64,000 bases of DNA from JBMOMT01 sp049324835. Lineage in GTDB: Bacteria; Chloroflexota; Anaerolineae; CAYNKW01. Within the stretch, counting starts at the first letter, position 1; each line of letters opens with the position of its first letter. The stretch spans positions 36,060 to 100,059 of the forward strand of contig JBMOMT010000035.1 of assembly GCA_049324835.1 (NCBI GenBank), given 5' to 3'. Of the stretch, positions 47,586-56,358 are shown one piece after another. Below the pieces are notes generated by a model. That model had not been told where the DNA came from and did not search any database. It saw only the letters and a list, made by a program, of their open reading frames with translations. The translations under genes and the position numbers were made by a program.

Positions 47586-50500
47586 GTGAGCCATCATCGA
47601 CGCCTTCTCAACCTGATACTGCTCTTGTTACTCATCGCACCGGCCGGATGGCCCTCCGCAACGATGACCCTCGCCGCCGCCCAACCCACCGCCCTCTGGC
47701 CGGCGTGGTTCTCACAGCCGGCCGGCTCAACACTGCTCCCAGAGGCGCAGCAAAAAATCGAACCGGCCCTGTTGAGACGACTCCTCCAGGACAAAGAGCC
47801 GCACGTTCGTTTTATCGTGCACATGACCCCGCAAGCCGATCTCGGCGCCGCCGCGGCCTCAGTGGATACACTGGCGCGCCGGCAGGGTATCGTCGCTGCC
47901 TTGCAGGCCACCGCACAGCGCACCCAGGCAGACGTGCAGGCGTTTCTGGCGCAGGAGCAGGCCGCCGGTCGCGCCCAGGAGGTGCGCCCGTTCTGGATCT
48001 TTAATGGCCTGGCCCTGACCGGCACGCGCGACACAGCCTTCGCCCTGGCCGCCCGCCCGGACGTCTCGCTGCTCAGTCTGGATAACCAACACCAGCTTCC
48101 CGCCTCTGCAAGCCCCACCGGCCGACCCGCAGCAAGCTCAGCCCAGCTCGCCGATGTCGAGTGGAACATCGAACGCGTGCGCGCGCCGCTGGCCTGGAAT
48201 GCCCTGGGCCTGGATGGCACGGGTATCGTGGTAGCCAACGTCGATTCGGGCGTGGACTGGCTGCACCCTGCCCTCCAGAGCCGCTATCGCGGTTACGACC
48301 CGCACGGCGCGGCCCATCAGCACAACGGCAACTGGTTCGACGCCATCGGCGAGGGCGCGCTCTATCCGGTGGATGGCAACGGCCACGGCACACACACCAT
48401 GGGCACCATCGTAGCCGGCGAGGGCATCGGCGTCGCCCCCGGCGCTCAGTGGATCGCCGTTCGCGCCTTTAACAGTTTCGGCGTGGGCTACGATAGCTGG
48501 CTACACGCAGCCTACGAATGGCTGCTGGCGCCCGGCGGCGACCCGGCCCTGGCCCCCCAGGTGGTCAACAATTCCTGGGGCAATACCAACAGCAGCTACG
48601 AGGCCTTTCGTTACGACGTTCAGACCCTGCGCCAGGCCGGCATCCACATGGTCTTTTCGGCGGGCAACAACGGCCCCGAGGCCAGCACCGTCAACTCCCC
48701 TGCCAGCTACCCGGAAGCCCTGGCTGTCGGTGCGACCGACAGGGATGATGAGGTGGCCTACTTTTCCGGGCGTGGCCCGTCGCCGTGGGGAGAGATCAAA
48801 CCGCAAGTTTCTGCACCCGGCGTGGACGTTCGCTCCACATTACCCGGTGGCAGTTATGGCGCCAAACAGGGCACTTCGATGGCCGCGCCCCACGTGGCCG
48901 GCGTGCTGGCCCTCCTGCTCCAGGCCGATCCCACACTGACCGTTACCAACACCGGGCAGATTCTCATCGACACCGCCCTGCCACTGCCCACCGTCGATGC
49001 CGCGCCCAACAATGACTACGGCTGGGGCCGCGTGGATGCCTACGCCGCAGCCCTGGCCGTGGCAGCCAGAGGCGTGCTTTCGGGCACGGTCAGCCGCAGC
49101 GGCGACGGCGCGCCGATCCCCCAGGCCACCCTTTGGGCCACACCAACCCAGGGTGGAGCCACCATCCAGGCCGCCGCCGACGCCCAGGGCCGGTATGTCG
49201 TCGGATTGTACCCCGGCCAATGGGATGTCACAGCCACGGCCTTTGGCCATACGCCGCAGACGGTAAACCGCATCGAGCTCGTCACCGGCACCGCAGTGGT
49301 ACAGGATTTCAGTCTGACCGCCCTGCCCACCGGCCAACTCTCCGGGACAGTCCGCCAGGCCGGCAGCGGTGTGCCGCTCTCGGCCACCGTACTCGTTGAC
49401 GGCGCTCCAACTCACACAAGCACCGATCCGGCCAGCGGCGCGTTCAGCCTGAGCCTGCCCACAGGCGCCTATACCCTCAGCGCGCGCAGTCCCGGCCATC
49501 GCGTAGACTGGTCGGTCGATGTGCCCATCACCGCAGGTCAGACCACCGTGCGCCACTTTGCCCTCGTGACCGCCCCCACCATCCTGTTGGTCGATAGCGG
49601 GGCCTGGTATTACGACAGCCAGATCGGCTATTACCAATCGGCCCTGGAGAGCCTGGATTATCTCTACGACACCCGGACCATCAAACACCTGCCCGATGAC
49701 CTGCCCACCGTCGACGACCTGCGGCCCTACGATGTCGTCGTCTGGTCGGCGCCCGCCGACGCGCCGGGTTACATCGGCGCGAGCACCGCTCTATCCATGT
49801 ACCTGGAAGACGGCGGCCGATTGCTGCTCAGCGGCCAGGACGTGGCCTATTGGGACGGCGGCGGTTCGGTCTTTTACTTTGCCGACTATTTCCCGGATTA
49901 CCTGCACGCGGCCTATGTGGCCGACGAGGCAGCCACGCGCAACGTGCTGGGCCGCAGCGGCGAGTGGTTCGATGGCCTGAACCTGACCATCGAGGGCGGC
50001 GATGGCGCCGAAAACCAAAACTCTCCCGATGTAGCCCGCGTCCTGCATCCAGACCACGCCGCGGCCGCCCTCGACTACCAGAACGATGGCCTGGCAGGTC
50101 TACAAATCGGGCTGTGTGAACCCTATCGAGCGATTTACCTGGCCTTCGGCCTGGAAGGCATCGACAATGCCGCCGACCGCCAGGAAACGATCCGGCGCAG
50201 CCTGGAGTGGCTCACCAGCCCACGGCAGGCGCGAGGGATCGAGTTTACCGCTCAGACACACCCGGTCCAGATCACTTCCCCAGGCCACACGGTGACCCAC
50301 AGCCTGCGGTTGCGCAACACCGGCGAGACGGCTCCCACCGACCAGTTCGACGTGACGGCGCAGTCGGCCAGAGGCTGGCCCTATACCCTGTCGGCGTCAC
50401 TCTTTTCGTTGCCCTCCTGCCAGGACGCCCTCCTCACCCTGACGGTGCACATCCCGCCGGGCGTTGCCTGGGACGAGGCGGATACCCTCACCCTCACCGC

Positions 50501-51974
50501 CCGCTCGCGCAGCGACGCCTCGGTCGTTGCCACGGTCGTCGTCACCGCCAAAAGCCCGGCGCCGATCCTGCTGGTCGATGACGATCGCTGGTTCGATCAA
50601 CAAGACCGCTACGTCGCCGCCCTGGATACCAACGGCTACCGCCACGATCTTTGGGACGTGCGACTCTGCAGCCCAACCTGGAGCGGACCCACCAGCGAAA
50701 CGCTGGCTCTGTACCCCCTGGTGCTCTGGTACACCGCCTACGACTGGTACTCACCCCTCACCGCCGACGAAGAGGCGCGCCTGAGGCATTACCTGGATGG
50801 CGGCGGTCGACTCTTTTTCTCCAGCCAGGACTACCTGTACGTCAGCGATTTGACATCGCTGGGGCAGGATTATTTCGGACTGGCCGGTTTCACCAACGAC
50901 CTGACGGCCACCCTCGCCAGTGGTATCAATGGCCACCCGGTGGGTGACAGACTGGGGGCATTACCACTCACCTATCCCTTCCGCAACTGGTCCGACGTCC
51001 TGCAGCCCACCCAGCCATTGGATGCAGCCCTGATCGGCCAGCATCGTCAGCCCATCGGAGTGGCCCATACCACCGAAAGCCACAAGGCCATCTTTTTCGC
51101 CTTTCCTTTCGAGGCGTTGGACGAATCGGCGCGAGACACCGTCATGGAACGGGTCGTCGGCTGGCTGAGCTGGCTGGGTGAATCCACCTTTGTGGCCAGC
51201 ACCGACCTGGCTGCCGAGGGCCAGGTTGTGACCTACAGCCTGACAGTACACAACGACGGCCCGGACGGCATCACCCAGGTGGCCGTGACCAACAGCCTGC
51301 CGCTCAGCCTGACCTTCGTGCCGGGCAGCCTCACACCCGCCGAGGCCAGCTTTTTCGACAACAGCATCCGCTGGCACGGTGATATGGCCCCCGGCGCCTC
51401 GGTGACCATCCGGTATCGGGCTGCGCTGGCGCCATCGTTGCCGCCGGCCGAGACGATCTTGAATCCGGCCCAGATTCACCTGGCCGACCACTATCTGGCG
51501 TTCACCCGCACGGCGCGCCTGCGGGCCAACGCGCCAGACCTGGGCGACTCGCGTTACACGGTCGATCGAGACACCGCCCGGCCCGGTGAAACCCTCACCT
51601 ACACCCTGGTGCTGTACAACGATGGCCTGATCGATACCCCAATCACCTGGGCGCTGACCAATCCGGTGCCGGCCAACACCAGCTATGTGATCGATTCTCT
51701 GCGCCTCCAGGGCAACGGTACCGCCAGCGAAGACGATGGCCTGATCACCTGGCAAGGTTCGCTGGCCGTGGGTCAGCCTGTGACGTTGACCTACCAGACT
51801 GTCATCACGCATCATGCCGGTTTCGACATCGTGGGCCTTGCCTGGCTGAGCGACGGCTACGGAGAAACGTGGGAAAAGACAGTCACCACCGCCGTGCCTT
51901 TCTTCAAATCCCACCTGCCCATCGTCTTGAAACAACATCGATCCAGTTTCTGGCCCCTACAAACCACACCATGA
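47586..51974 (+). CDS. Secreted S8 subtilisin-like protease with multiple adhesive domains
   Basis: The 1462-residue protein has a signal peptide (LNLILLLLLIAP) and an I9-like propeptide (about 50-165). The catalytic triad is Asp220 (NVDSGVD), His267 (GNGHGTHTMGT) and Ser431 (QGTSMAAPHVAG). Carboxypeptidase-regulatory-like modules follow (SGTVSRSGDGAPIPQ and similar), then Rossmann-like ThuA/GATase repeats (LLVDSGAWYYDSQ and LLVDDDRWFDQQD) and DUF11-like beta domains. GTG at 47586 follows TGAGGAG. The tail ends FFKSHLPIVLKQ, a Leu-Pro-x-Val-Leu motif shared with the giant protein at 57663. It likely processes extracellular protein. Confidence 0.88.
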   Translation: MSHHRRLLNLILLLLLIAPAGWPSATMTLAAAQPTALWPAWFSQPAGSTLLPEAQQKIEPALLRRLLQDKEPHVRFIVHMTPQADLGAAAASVDTLARRQGIVAALQATAQRTQADVQAFLAQEQAAGRAQEVRPFWIFNGLALTGTRDTAFALAARPDVSLLSLDNQHQLPASASPTGRPAASSAQLADVEWNIERVRAPLAWNALGLDGTGIVVANVDSGVDWLHPALQSRYRGYDPHGAAHQHNGNWFDAIGEGALYPVDGNGHGTHTMGTIVAGEGIGVAPGAQWIAVRAFNSFGVGYDSWLHAAYEWLLAPGGDPALAPQVVNNSWGNTNSSYEAFRYDVQTLRQAGIHMVFSAGNNGPEASTVNSPASYPEALAVGATDRDDEVAYFSGRGPSPWGEIKPQVSAPGVDVRSTLPGGSYGAKQGTSMAAPHVAGVLALLLQADPTLTVTNTGQILIDTALPLPTVDAAPNNDYGWGRVDAYAAALAVAARGVLSGTVSRSGDGAPIPQATLWATPTQGGATIQAAADAQGRYVVGLYPGQWDVTATAFGHTPQTVNRIELVTGTAVVQDFSLTALPTGQLSGTVRQAGSGVPLSATVLVDGAPTHTSTDPASGAFSLSLPTGAYTLSARSPGHRVDWSVDVPITAGQTTVRHFALVTAPTILLVDSGAWYYDSQIGYYQSALESLDYLYDTRTIKHLPDDLPTVDDLRPYDVVVWSAPADAPGYIGASTALSMYLEDGGRLLLSGQDVAYWDGGGSVFYFADYFPDYLHAAYVADEAATRNVLGRSGEWFDGLNLTIEGGDGAENQNSPDVARVLHPDHAAAALDYQNDGLAGLQIGLCEPYRAIYLAFGLEGIDNAADRQETIRRSLEWLTSPRQARGIEFTAQTHPVQITSPGHTVTHSLRLRNTGETAPTDQFDVTAQSARGWPYTLSASLFSLPSCQDALLTLTVHIPPGVAWDEADTLTLTARSRSDASVVATVVVTAKSPAPILLVDDDRWFDQQDRYVAALDTNGYRHDLWDVRLCSPTWSGPTSETLALYPLVLWYTAYDWYSPLTADEEARLRHYLDGGGRLFFSSQDYLYVSDLTSLGQDYFGLAGFTNDLTATLASGINGHPVGDRLGALPLTYPFRNWSDVLQPTQPLDAALIGQHRQPIGVAHTTESHKAIFFAFPFEALDESARDTVMERVVGWLSWLGESTFVASTDLAAEGQVVTYSLTVHNDGPDGITQVAVTNSLPLSLTFVPGSLTPAEASFFDNSIRWHGDMAPGASVTIRYRAALAPSLPPAETILNPAQIHLADHYLAFTRTARLRANAPDLGDSRYTVDRDTARPGETLTYTLVLYNDGLIDTPITWALTNPVPANTSYVIDSLRLQGNGTASEDDGLITWQGSLAVGQPVTLTYQTVITHHAGFDIVGLAWLSDGYGETWEKTVTTAVPFFKSHLPIVLKQHRSSFWPLQTTP

Positions 51975-51984
51975 AAGGCCCTTT

Positions 51985-52824
51985 GTGAAACCAAGAGACA
52001 CACGCTGGCAAGATACCATCGGCTGGGTTATCACCCTGATTCCACTGGGCCTGCTGGCCTACCCCACCGTGCGCTGGCTGGTGAGCCAGTGGCTGACCAA
52101 CGAGTACTACTCTCACGGTCCCCTGGTGCCATTGGTGAGCGCCTATCTGGGCTGGCGTGTATTGCGCCAACGCTCCACAGCGCCAATAACGGGCAACCCC
52201 ACGCCGATTCTGCTCGTCGTCAGCGCTGGCCTGTATCTCCTGGCCGAGGTGATGGCGGCGGATTATGTGGCTGCCCTGGCGCTGATCGGCCTGATCGGCG
52301 GTGTGATTGGCTTTCTCCAGGGCCGGACAACTCTGCAACGGCTGGCCCTGCCGCTGGCCTACCTGGTCTTTGGTGTGCCATTCCCCTTTATCGATCAACT
52401 CGCCGTGCAGATGGGCTCGTTGACCGCAGCCTGGGCCACACGGGCGGTGCAGCTATTGGGCGTGGCCGCCGTCAACGAGGGCGGCCAGGTGACACTGCCC
52501 TCCTGTTCGTTGGTGGTCGGTGCGCCCTGCAGCGGCGTGCGATCTCTGGTGGCGCTGCTGGCGCTGGCGGCAGTGTGGGCTTTTACCGTGCGTGGCCCCA
52601 GACTGACCCGCATCGGCCTGCTGCTGGCGGCCATCCCGCTGGCAGCGTTGAGTAACCTGCTGCGAATCACATCGTTGTTGTGGGTGGCCGAGCGTTGGGG
52701 TGTAGAGACCGCTCTGAGCTACTATCACGATGTTTCTGGTCCGCTCTTTTTCGCGCTCGCACTGGCCGGGTTACTGGCTCTGAGTTGGGGGTTAAAATGT
52801 CGCGATCTATGCTCCGATATTTGA
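51985..52824 (+). CDS. Exosortase (transmembrane cysteine protease/transpeptidase)
   Basis: The 279-residue polytopic protein has the exosortase active site: Cys182 in GAPCSGVRS, Arg227 in LSNLLRIT and His248 in YYHDVSG. It starts with GTG at 51985, GAAAGG upstream, 10 bp after the subtilase gene. Exosortases sort proteins with a PEP-CTERM-like tail to the surface or link to exopolysaccharide export. No PEP-CTERM tail is visible in this window. The next gene is its usual EpsI partner. Confidence 0.88.
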   Translation: MKPRDTRWQDTIGWVITLIPLGLLAYPTVRWLVSQWLTNEYYSHGPLVPLVSAYLGWRVLRQRSTAPITGNPTPILLVVSAGLYLLAEVMAADYVAALALIGLIGGVIGFLQGRTTLQRLALPLAYLVFGVPFPFIDQLAVQMGSLTAAWATRAVQLLGVAAVNEGGQVTLPSCSLVVGAPCSGVRSLVALLALAAVWAFTVRGPRLTRIGLLLAAIPLAALSNLLRITSLLWVAERWGVETALSYYHDVSGPLFFALALAGLLALSWGLKCRDLCSDI

Positions 52825-53456
52825 TCGCCGCGCTCATCCTATCGGCCACGGCTTTTGGCGCGTGGTGGCTGCACATCGACCGGCTAACAGACGGCAGCGA
52901 CGGCGATGGCCATCGTTTCCTGGCCGACATCGATCACTGGCACCGCACGCCGCGCCAGCAGTGGGTCACGGCGCACTATGATCTGAGCTCTGGCCCACAA
53001 CTGGCCGATATCCCCCTGCAACTGGGCAACTGGCTGGGCAGCGATGTCTCGCGCTCGCGCCAGGACGTGCTGATCTACCTGGAACCCGATTATTTCATCT
53101 CGCGTTACTATGCCCTGCCAGACGGGCGCGCGCTGTGGCTGAGCCTCATCGGCAGCCAGCAGGCCAAGAGCTTTCATCCCCCCCAGGTTTGTTACAACGG
53201 CTGGCAAACCGACGTGCAGGGCCAGGAGATCGAACTGGCCGAGGGTCGCCTGCACACGCTGCGCGTGGTGGCCCGCCAGGGAGACCAGGAGCACATCGTA
53301 ATCTATTGTTTCCTGTGGCCCAATGCCGATCGCGTCCTGGAAGATGGCATGGTGATGTTCAAGGTGACCGTCACTCAGCGTCAGGGCACATTCGATGAGG
53401 CCATCACGCTTCAACAAGAGTTCATTCGCCTTTTCTTTGCGGCAGCCGAGCCATAA
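52797..53456 (+). CDS. epsI: EpsI-family exosortase-associated protein
   Basis: The 219-residue protein has one N-terminal membrane helix and the DUF3485/EpsI pattern: LGNWLGSDVSRS, YFISRYYALPDGRALWLSLI, SFHPPQVCYNGWQ. It overlaps the exosortase end by 28 bp and starts at ATG 52797 (GGGGG upstream). EpsI proteins accompany exosortases in polysaccharide or surface-protein export and may be sorted or processed themselves. Here it is separate, while in many lineages the two are fused. Confidence 0.85.
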   Translation: MSRSMLRYLIAALILSATAFGAWWLHIDRLTDGSDGDGHRFLADIDHWHRTPRQQWVTAHYDLSSGPQLADIPLQLGNWLGSDVSRSRQDVLIYLEPDYFISRYYALPDGRALWLSLIGSQQAKSFHPPQVCYNGWQTDVQGQEIELAEGRLHTLRVVARQGDQEHIVIYCFLWPNADRVLEDGMVMFKVTVTQRQGTFDEAITLQQEFIRLFFAAAEP

Positions 53457-53498
53457 CTCGCCTGGAATGACACTCGAGCGATGCCCCTGCGGCACGGG

Positions 53499-53527
53499 TT
53501 GCACTTTGGCCACACCTGAGGTATAAT
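53499..53527 (+). promoter_or_regulatory. Promoter of the lysine (saccharopine) operon
   Basis: TTGCAC (53499-53504) and TATAAT (53522-53527) are 17 bp apart. The expected start near 53534 leaves a 107-nt leader that contains an intrinsic terminator. Confidence 0.78.
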
Positions 53528-53583
53528 GCCTGCGCGGGCGACAGCGACGTCCCCACCTTTTCGTTTGTTCCTGCTCAGAGGAG

Positions 53584-53606
53584 GGGCCGCAGCCGCGGCC
53601 CTTTTT
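53584..53606 (+). terminator. Terminator in the leader of the lysine operon (attenuator candidate)
   Basis: GGGCCGC (53584-53590) and GCGGCCC (53595-53601) form a perfect 7-bp stem with an AGCC loop followed by five T. Because it lies between the promoter at 53499 and the start at 53641, it should stop transcripts early unless prevented. It could also simply end epsI transcription. Confidence 0.7.
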
Positions 53607-53640
53607 GTTCTGGTTGACTTTACGGCAAGGAGATGACATC

Positions 53641-54954
53641 ATGAAAGCAACAATCGGCCTGCGACGAGAGGACAAAAGCCCCTGGGAGCGACGCGTCCCT
53701 CTCACCCCCAGCGATGCCCACGACCTCCAGGCCCATCATGGTCTGGAGGTCATTGCGCAAAATTCAGGTTTGCGTATTTTCGAGGACGACGAGTACACCC
53801 GGTCAGGCATTGCCGTCCAGGACTCCCTGACCTCAGCCTCGACCATCCTGGGTGTAAAAGAGATCCCACTCGACGCCTTCGAAGCGGGCAAAAGCTATGT
53901 GTTTTTCGCTCACGTCATCAAGGGCCAGCCCTATAACATGCCCATGCTCAAAAAGATGATGGAACTGGGCTGTAACCTGATCGATTACGAAAAAGTCACC
54001 GACGATCGGGGTCGGCGGCTCATCTTTTTTGGCCGTCACGCCGGGCTGGCAGGCATGATCAACACCCTGTGGGCCTACGGCCTGAGGCTGGCCGGGGAGG
54101 GCACACCCAACCCTTTCAGCCAACTGCAACAGGCGCGCCACTACAAAAGCCTGAGCGACGCCATCGCCGACCTGGAACGGATCGGGCAGCAGATCAAAGC
54201 CGAAGGGCTGCCGCAAACCGTTGCCCCCCTGCTGTTGGGCATCGCCGGTTATGGCAACGTTTCGCGCGGCGCGCAAGAGATCCTGGAGCACCTGCCGGTC
54301 ATCGAAATCGCCCCAGAACAGTTGGCCGCCATGGCCCACAACGCCGATGCCGCCCGCCACGCCATTTACAAAACCGTGTTCAAAGAAGAACACATCGTCG
54401 AACCCATCTCTGCGGATGCCGTCTTTGAGCTCCAGGATTATTATCAACACCCGGAAAAGTATCGCTCCAAATTCGAAACCTACCTGCCTCACCTCACCGT
54501 TCTGGTCAACGCGGTCTACTGGGATGCCCGCTATCCGCGGCTGGTCACCAAGGATTACGTCCGGCGAGCCTTTAACCACCAGCGCCGGCCCAAACTCCAG
54601 GTCATCGGCGATATCAGTTGCGACGTCGAAGGCGCTATCGAAGTGACCGTCAAATCGACCGAGCCGGGCGATCCCATTTACGTCTACGATCCCCAGACAG
54701 ACCAGGCCCTAGACGGTTATCGGGGCCACGGGCCAGTCATCATGGCGGTAGACATTCTACCCAGCGAGCTGCCACGTGAGGCATCGGTGGATTTCAGCCG
54801 CGTGCTCAAAGATTTTCTGCCGGCCGTGGCCCGGGCCGATTTTTCGTTGCCCTTTGAGCAACTCAATTTACCACCAGAGATCAAACGAGCCGTGATCTTG
54901 CACCAGGGCCAGCTCACACCCGATTATCGATACCTGGAACAACACCTGAGCTAA
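53641..54954 (+). CDS. Lysine-ketoglutarate reductase-type enzyme (saccharopine dehydrogenase N-domain family)
   Basis: The 437-residue protein starts MKATIGLRREDKSPWERRVPL, the AlaDh/PNT N-terminal motif of the LKR half of bifunctional AASS, followed by VKEIPLDAF, VFFAHVIKGQ, FFGRHAGLAGM and a Rossmann region LLLGIAGYGNVSRGAQEIL. The conserved DISCDVEGAIE segment supports the LKR assignment. It would join lysine and 2-oxoglutarate to saccharopine with NAD(P)H, or work in reverse. AAGGAG lies ahead of the ATG. The next gene encodes the second half of the pathway, as separate proteins rather than the eukaryotic fusion. Confidence 0.85.
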   Translation: MKATIGLRREDKSPWERRVPLTPSDAHDLQAHHGLEVIAQNSGLRIFEDDEYTRSGIAVQDSLTSASTILGVKEIPLDAFEAGKSYVFFAHVIKGQPYNMPMLKKMMELGCNLIDYEKVTDDRGRRLIFFGRHAGLAGMINTLWAYGLRLAGEGTPNPFSQLQQARHYKSLSDAIADLERIGQQIKAEGLPQTVAPLLLGIAGYGNVSRGAQEILEHLPVIEIAPEQLAAMAHNADAARHAIYKTVFKEEHIVEPISADAVFELQDYYQHPEKYRSKFETYLPHLTVLVNAVYWDARYPRLVTKDYVRRAFNHQRRPKLQVIGDISCDVEGAIEVTVKSTEPGDPIYVYDPQTDQALDGYRGHGPVIMAVDILPSELPREASVDFSRVLKDFLPAVARADFSLPFEQLNLPPEIKRAVILHQGQLTPDYRYLEQHLS

Positions 54955-54963
54955 TGTATGGAG

Positions 54964-55002
54964 ACCCTTGGAGCGCACCGCGCTCTGAGGGTTTTGATTT
55001 TT
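54964..55002 (+). terminator. Intrinsic terminator between the two saccharopine genes
   Basis: ACCCTTGGAGCGC (54964-54976) pairs with GCGCTCTGAGGGT (54980-54992), 13 bp with G-U pairs, and is followed by T-rich TTTTGATTTTT. It ends 9 bp before the GGAGG of the next gene. No new promoter is visible after it, so it may only weaken downstream transcription. Confidence 0.75.
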
Positions 55003-55021
55003 CCGACCAATGGAGGTAACC

Positions 55022-56338
55022 ATGAAAAAAGTACTCGTTCTGGGTGCGGGTCTCGTCACCCGCCCACACGTCCGCTACTTGCTGGACGTGCCCGATTTCC
55101 AGGTCACCGTGGCCAGCCGCACCGTGAGCAAAGCCAGGGCGCTCATCGGCGATCATAAAAACGGCCGGGCAGTGGCTGTGGACGTGAGCGACAAAAAAGC
55201 TCTGGAAGAGCTGATCGCCGCATCGGATCTGGCCGTCAGCATGTTGCCCTATGTCCATCACCCTGAGGTTGCCAGATTGTGCATCGAACACCAGAAACAC
55301 ATGGTGACCACATCCTACGTGAGTGATGCCATGCAAGCCCTGGACGCAGCCGCCAGAGAAGCCGACGTGCTCATTCTCAACGAGATCGGCGTCGATCCGG
55401 GCATCGACCACATGTCGGCCATGCAGGTCATCCACGGCGTACAAAACCAGGGCGGCCAGATCGTCAGTTTTAAATCCAACACCGGCGGCCTGCCGGCACC
55501 CGAGGCCAACACCAATCCCCTGGGTTACAAATTCTCCTGGAGCCCACGCGGCGTGTTGCTGGCCGGCAGAAACGCCGCCCGCTGGCGTGAGAACGGCCAG
55601 GAGGTCAACATCCCCGGTGAGGAGCTTTTCGACAACTATTGGCCCATGTACGTGGATGGGCTGGGCTGGCTGGAATGTTACCCCAACCGCAATAGCCTGC
55701 CTTACCTGGACATCTATGGCATCCCCAACGCTCAGACCATGTTCCGCGGCACCCTGCGCTACCTGGGCTGGTGCCAGACACTGCGCAAAATCGTGCAGAC
55801 CGGTTGGTTGAGCGACGAAAGGCGCGCTCTCTCTGGGCTGACTTGTGGCCAGCTCACGGCCAGACTGATGGGCACGGCGGGTGAAAACGTGACCCAGGAA
55901 GCCATGGACTATCTGGGCATTGCGGAAAACACCTTTGCCCTCTACAACATGAACTGGCTGGGACTCTTGTCCAACGAGCCTCTGACCATGGGGCAAGGAT
56001 CACCTCTGGATGTGTTGGTCGAACGTATGCTCTCCAAGATGCAATACACCGCCGGCGAGCGTGACATGATCGTCATGCAGCACGAGTTTATCGCCCACTA
56101 CCCCGATCATCGCGCCAGGATCACCTCCACCATGATCGATTATGGCATCCCCCACGGCGATACGTCGATGGCGCGCACGGTGGGCCTGCCGGCGGCCATC
56201 GGCGTGCGTATGATCCTCCAGGGCAAGATTCAGCTCACCGGCGTTCACCGGCCGGTGATGCCAGAGGTCTACAACCCGGTCATGGCCGAGCTGAAAGAGC
56301 TGGGGATCGGCTTTAACGAAACCGTGGAGAGGCTGTAA
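55022..56338 (+). CDS. Saccharopine dehydrogenase (glutamate-forming type)
   Basis: The 438-residue protein opens MKKVLVLGAGLVTRPHVRYLL, the NAD(P)-binding Rossmann motif of saccharopine dehydrogenase, then VSMLPYVHHPEVA, TTSYVSDAM, NEIGVDPGIDHMSA and SFKSNTGGLPAPEANTNPLGYKFSWSPRG, all signature segments of the SDH half of AASS. It splits saccharopine to glutamate and 2-aminoadipate-6-semialdehyde. GGAGG precedes the ATG at 55022. It works directly with the upstream LKR protein. Confidence 0.88.
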   Translation: MKKVLVLGAGLVTRPHVRYLLDVPDFQVTVASRTVSKARALIGDHKNGRAVAVDVSDKKALEELIAASDLAVSMLPYVHHPEVARLCIEHQKHMVTTSYVSDAMQALDAAAREADVLILNEIGVDPGIDHMSAMQVIHGVQNQGGQIVSFKSNTGGLPAPEANTNPLGYKFSWSPRGVLLAGRNAARWRENGQEVNIPGEELFDNYWPMYVDGLGWLECYPNRNSLPYLDIYGIPNAQTMFRGTLRYLGWCQTLRKIVQTGWLSDERRALSGLTCGQLTARLMGTAGENVTQEAMDYLGIAENTFALYNMNWLGLLSNEPLTMGQGSPLDVLVERMLSKMQYTAGERDMIVMQHEFIAHYPDHRARITSTMIDYGIPHGDTSMARTVGLPAAIGVRMILQGKIQLTGVHRPVMPEVYNPVMAELKELGIGFNETVERL

Positions 56339-56358
56339 CCCACAGCAACGGAGCAACC

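Noticed and set aside
51900..51974. PEP-CTERM sorting signal on the subtilase
   Set aside because: No Pro-Glu-Pro motif, membrane helix or terminal Arg cluster in the usual order is present.
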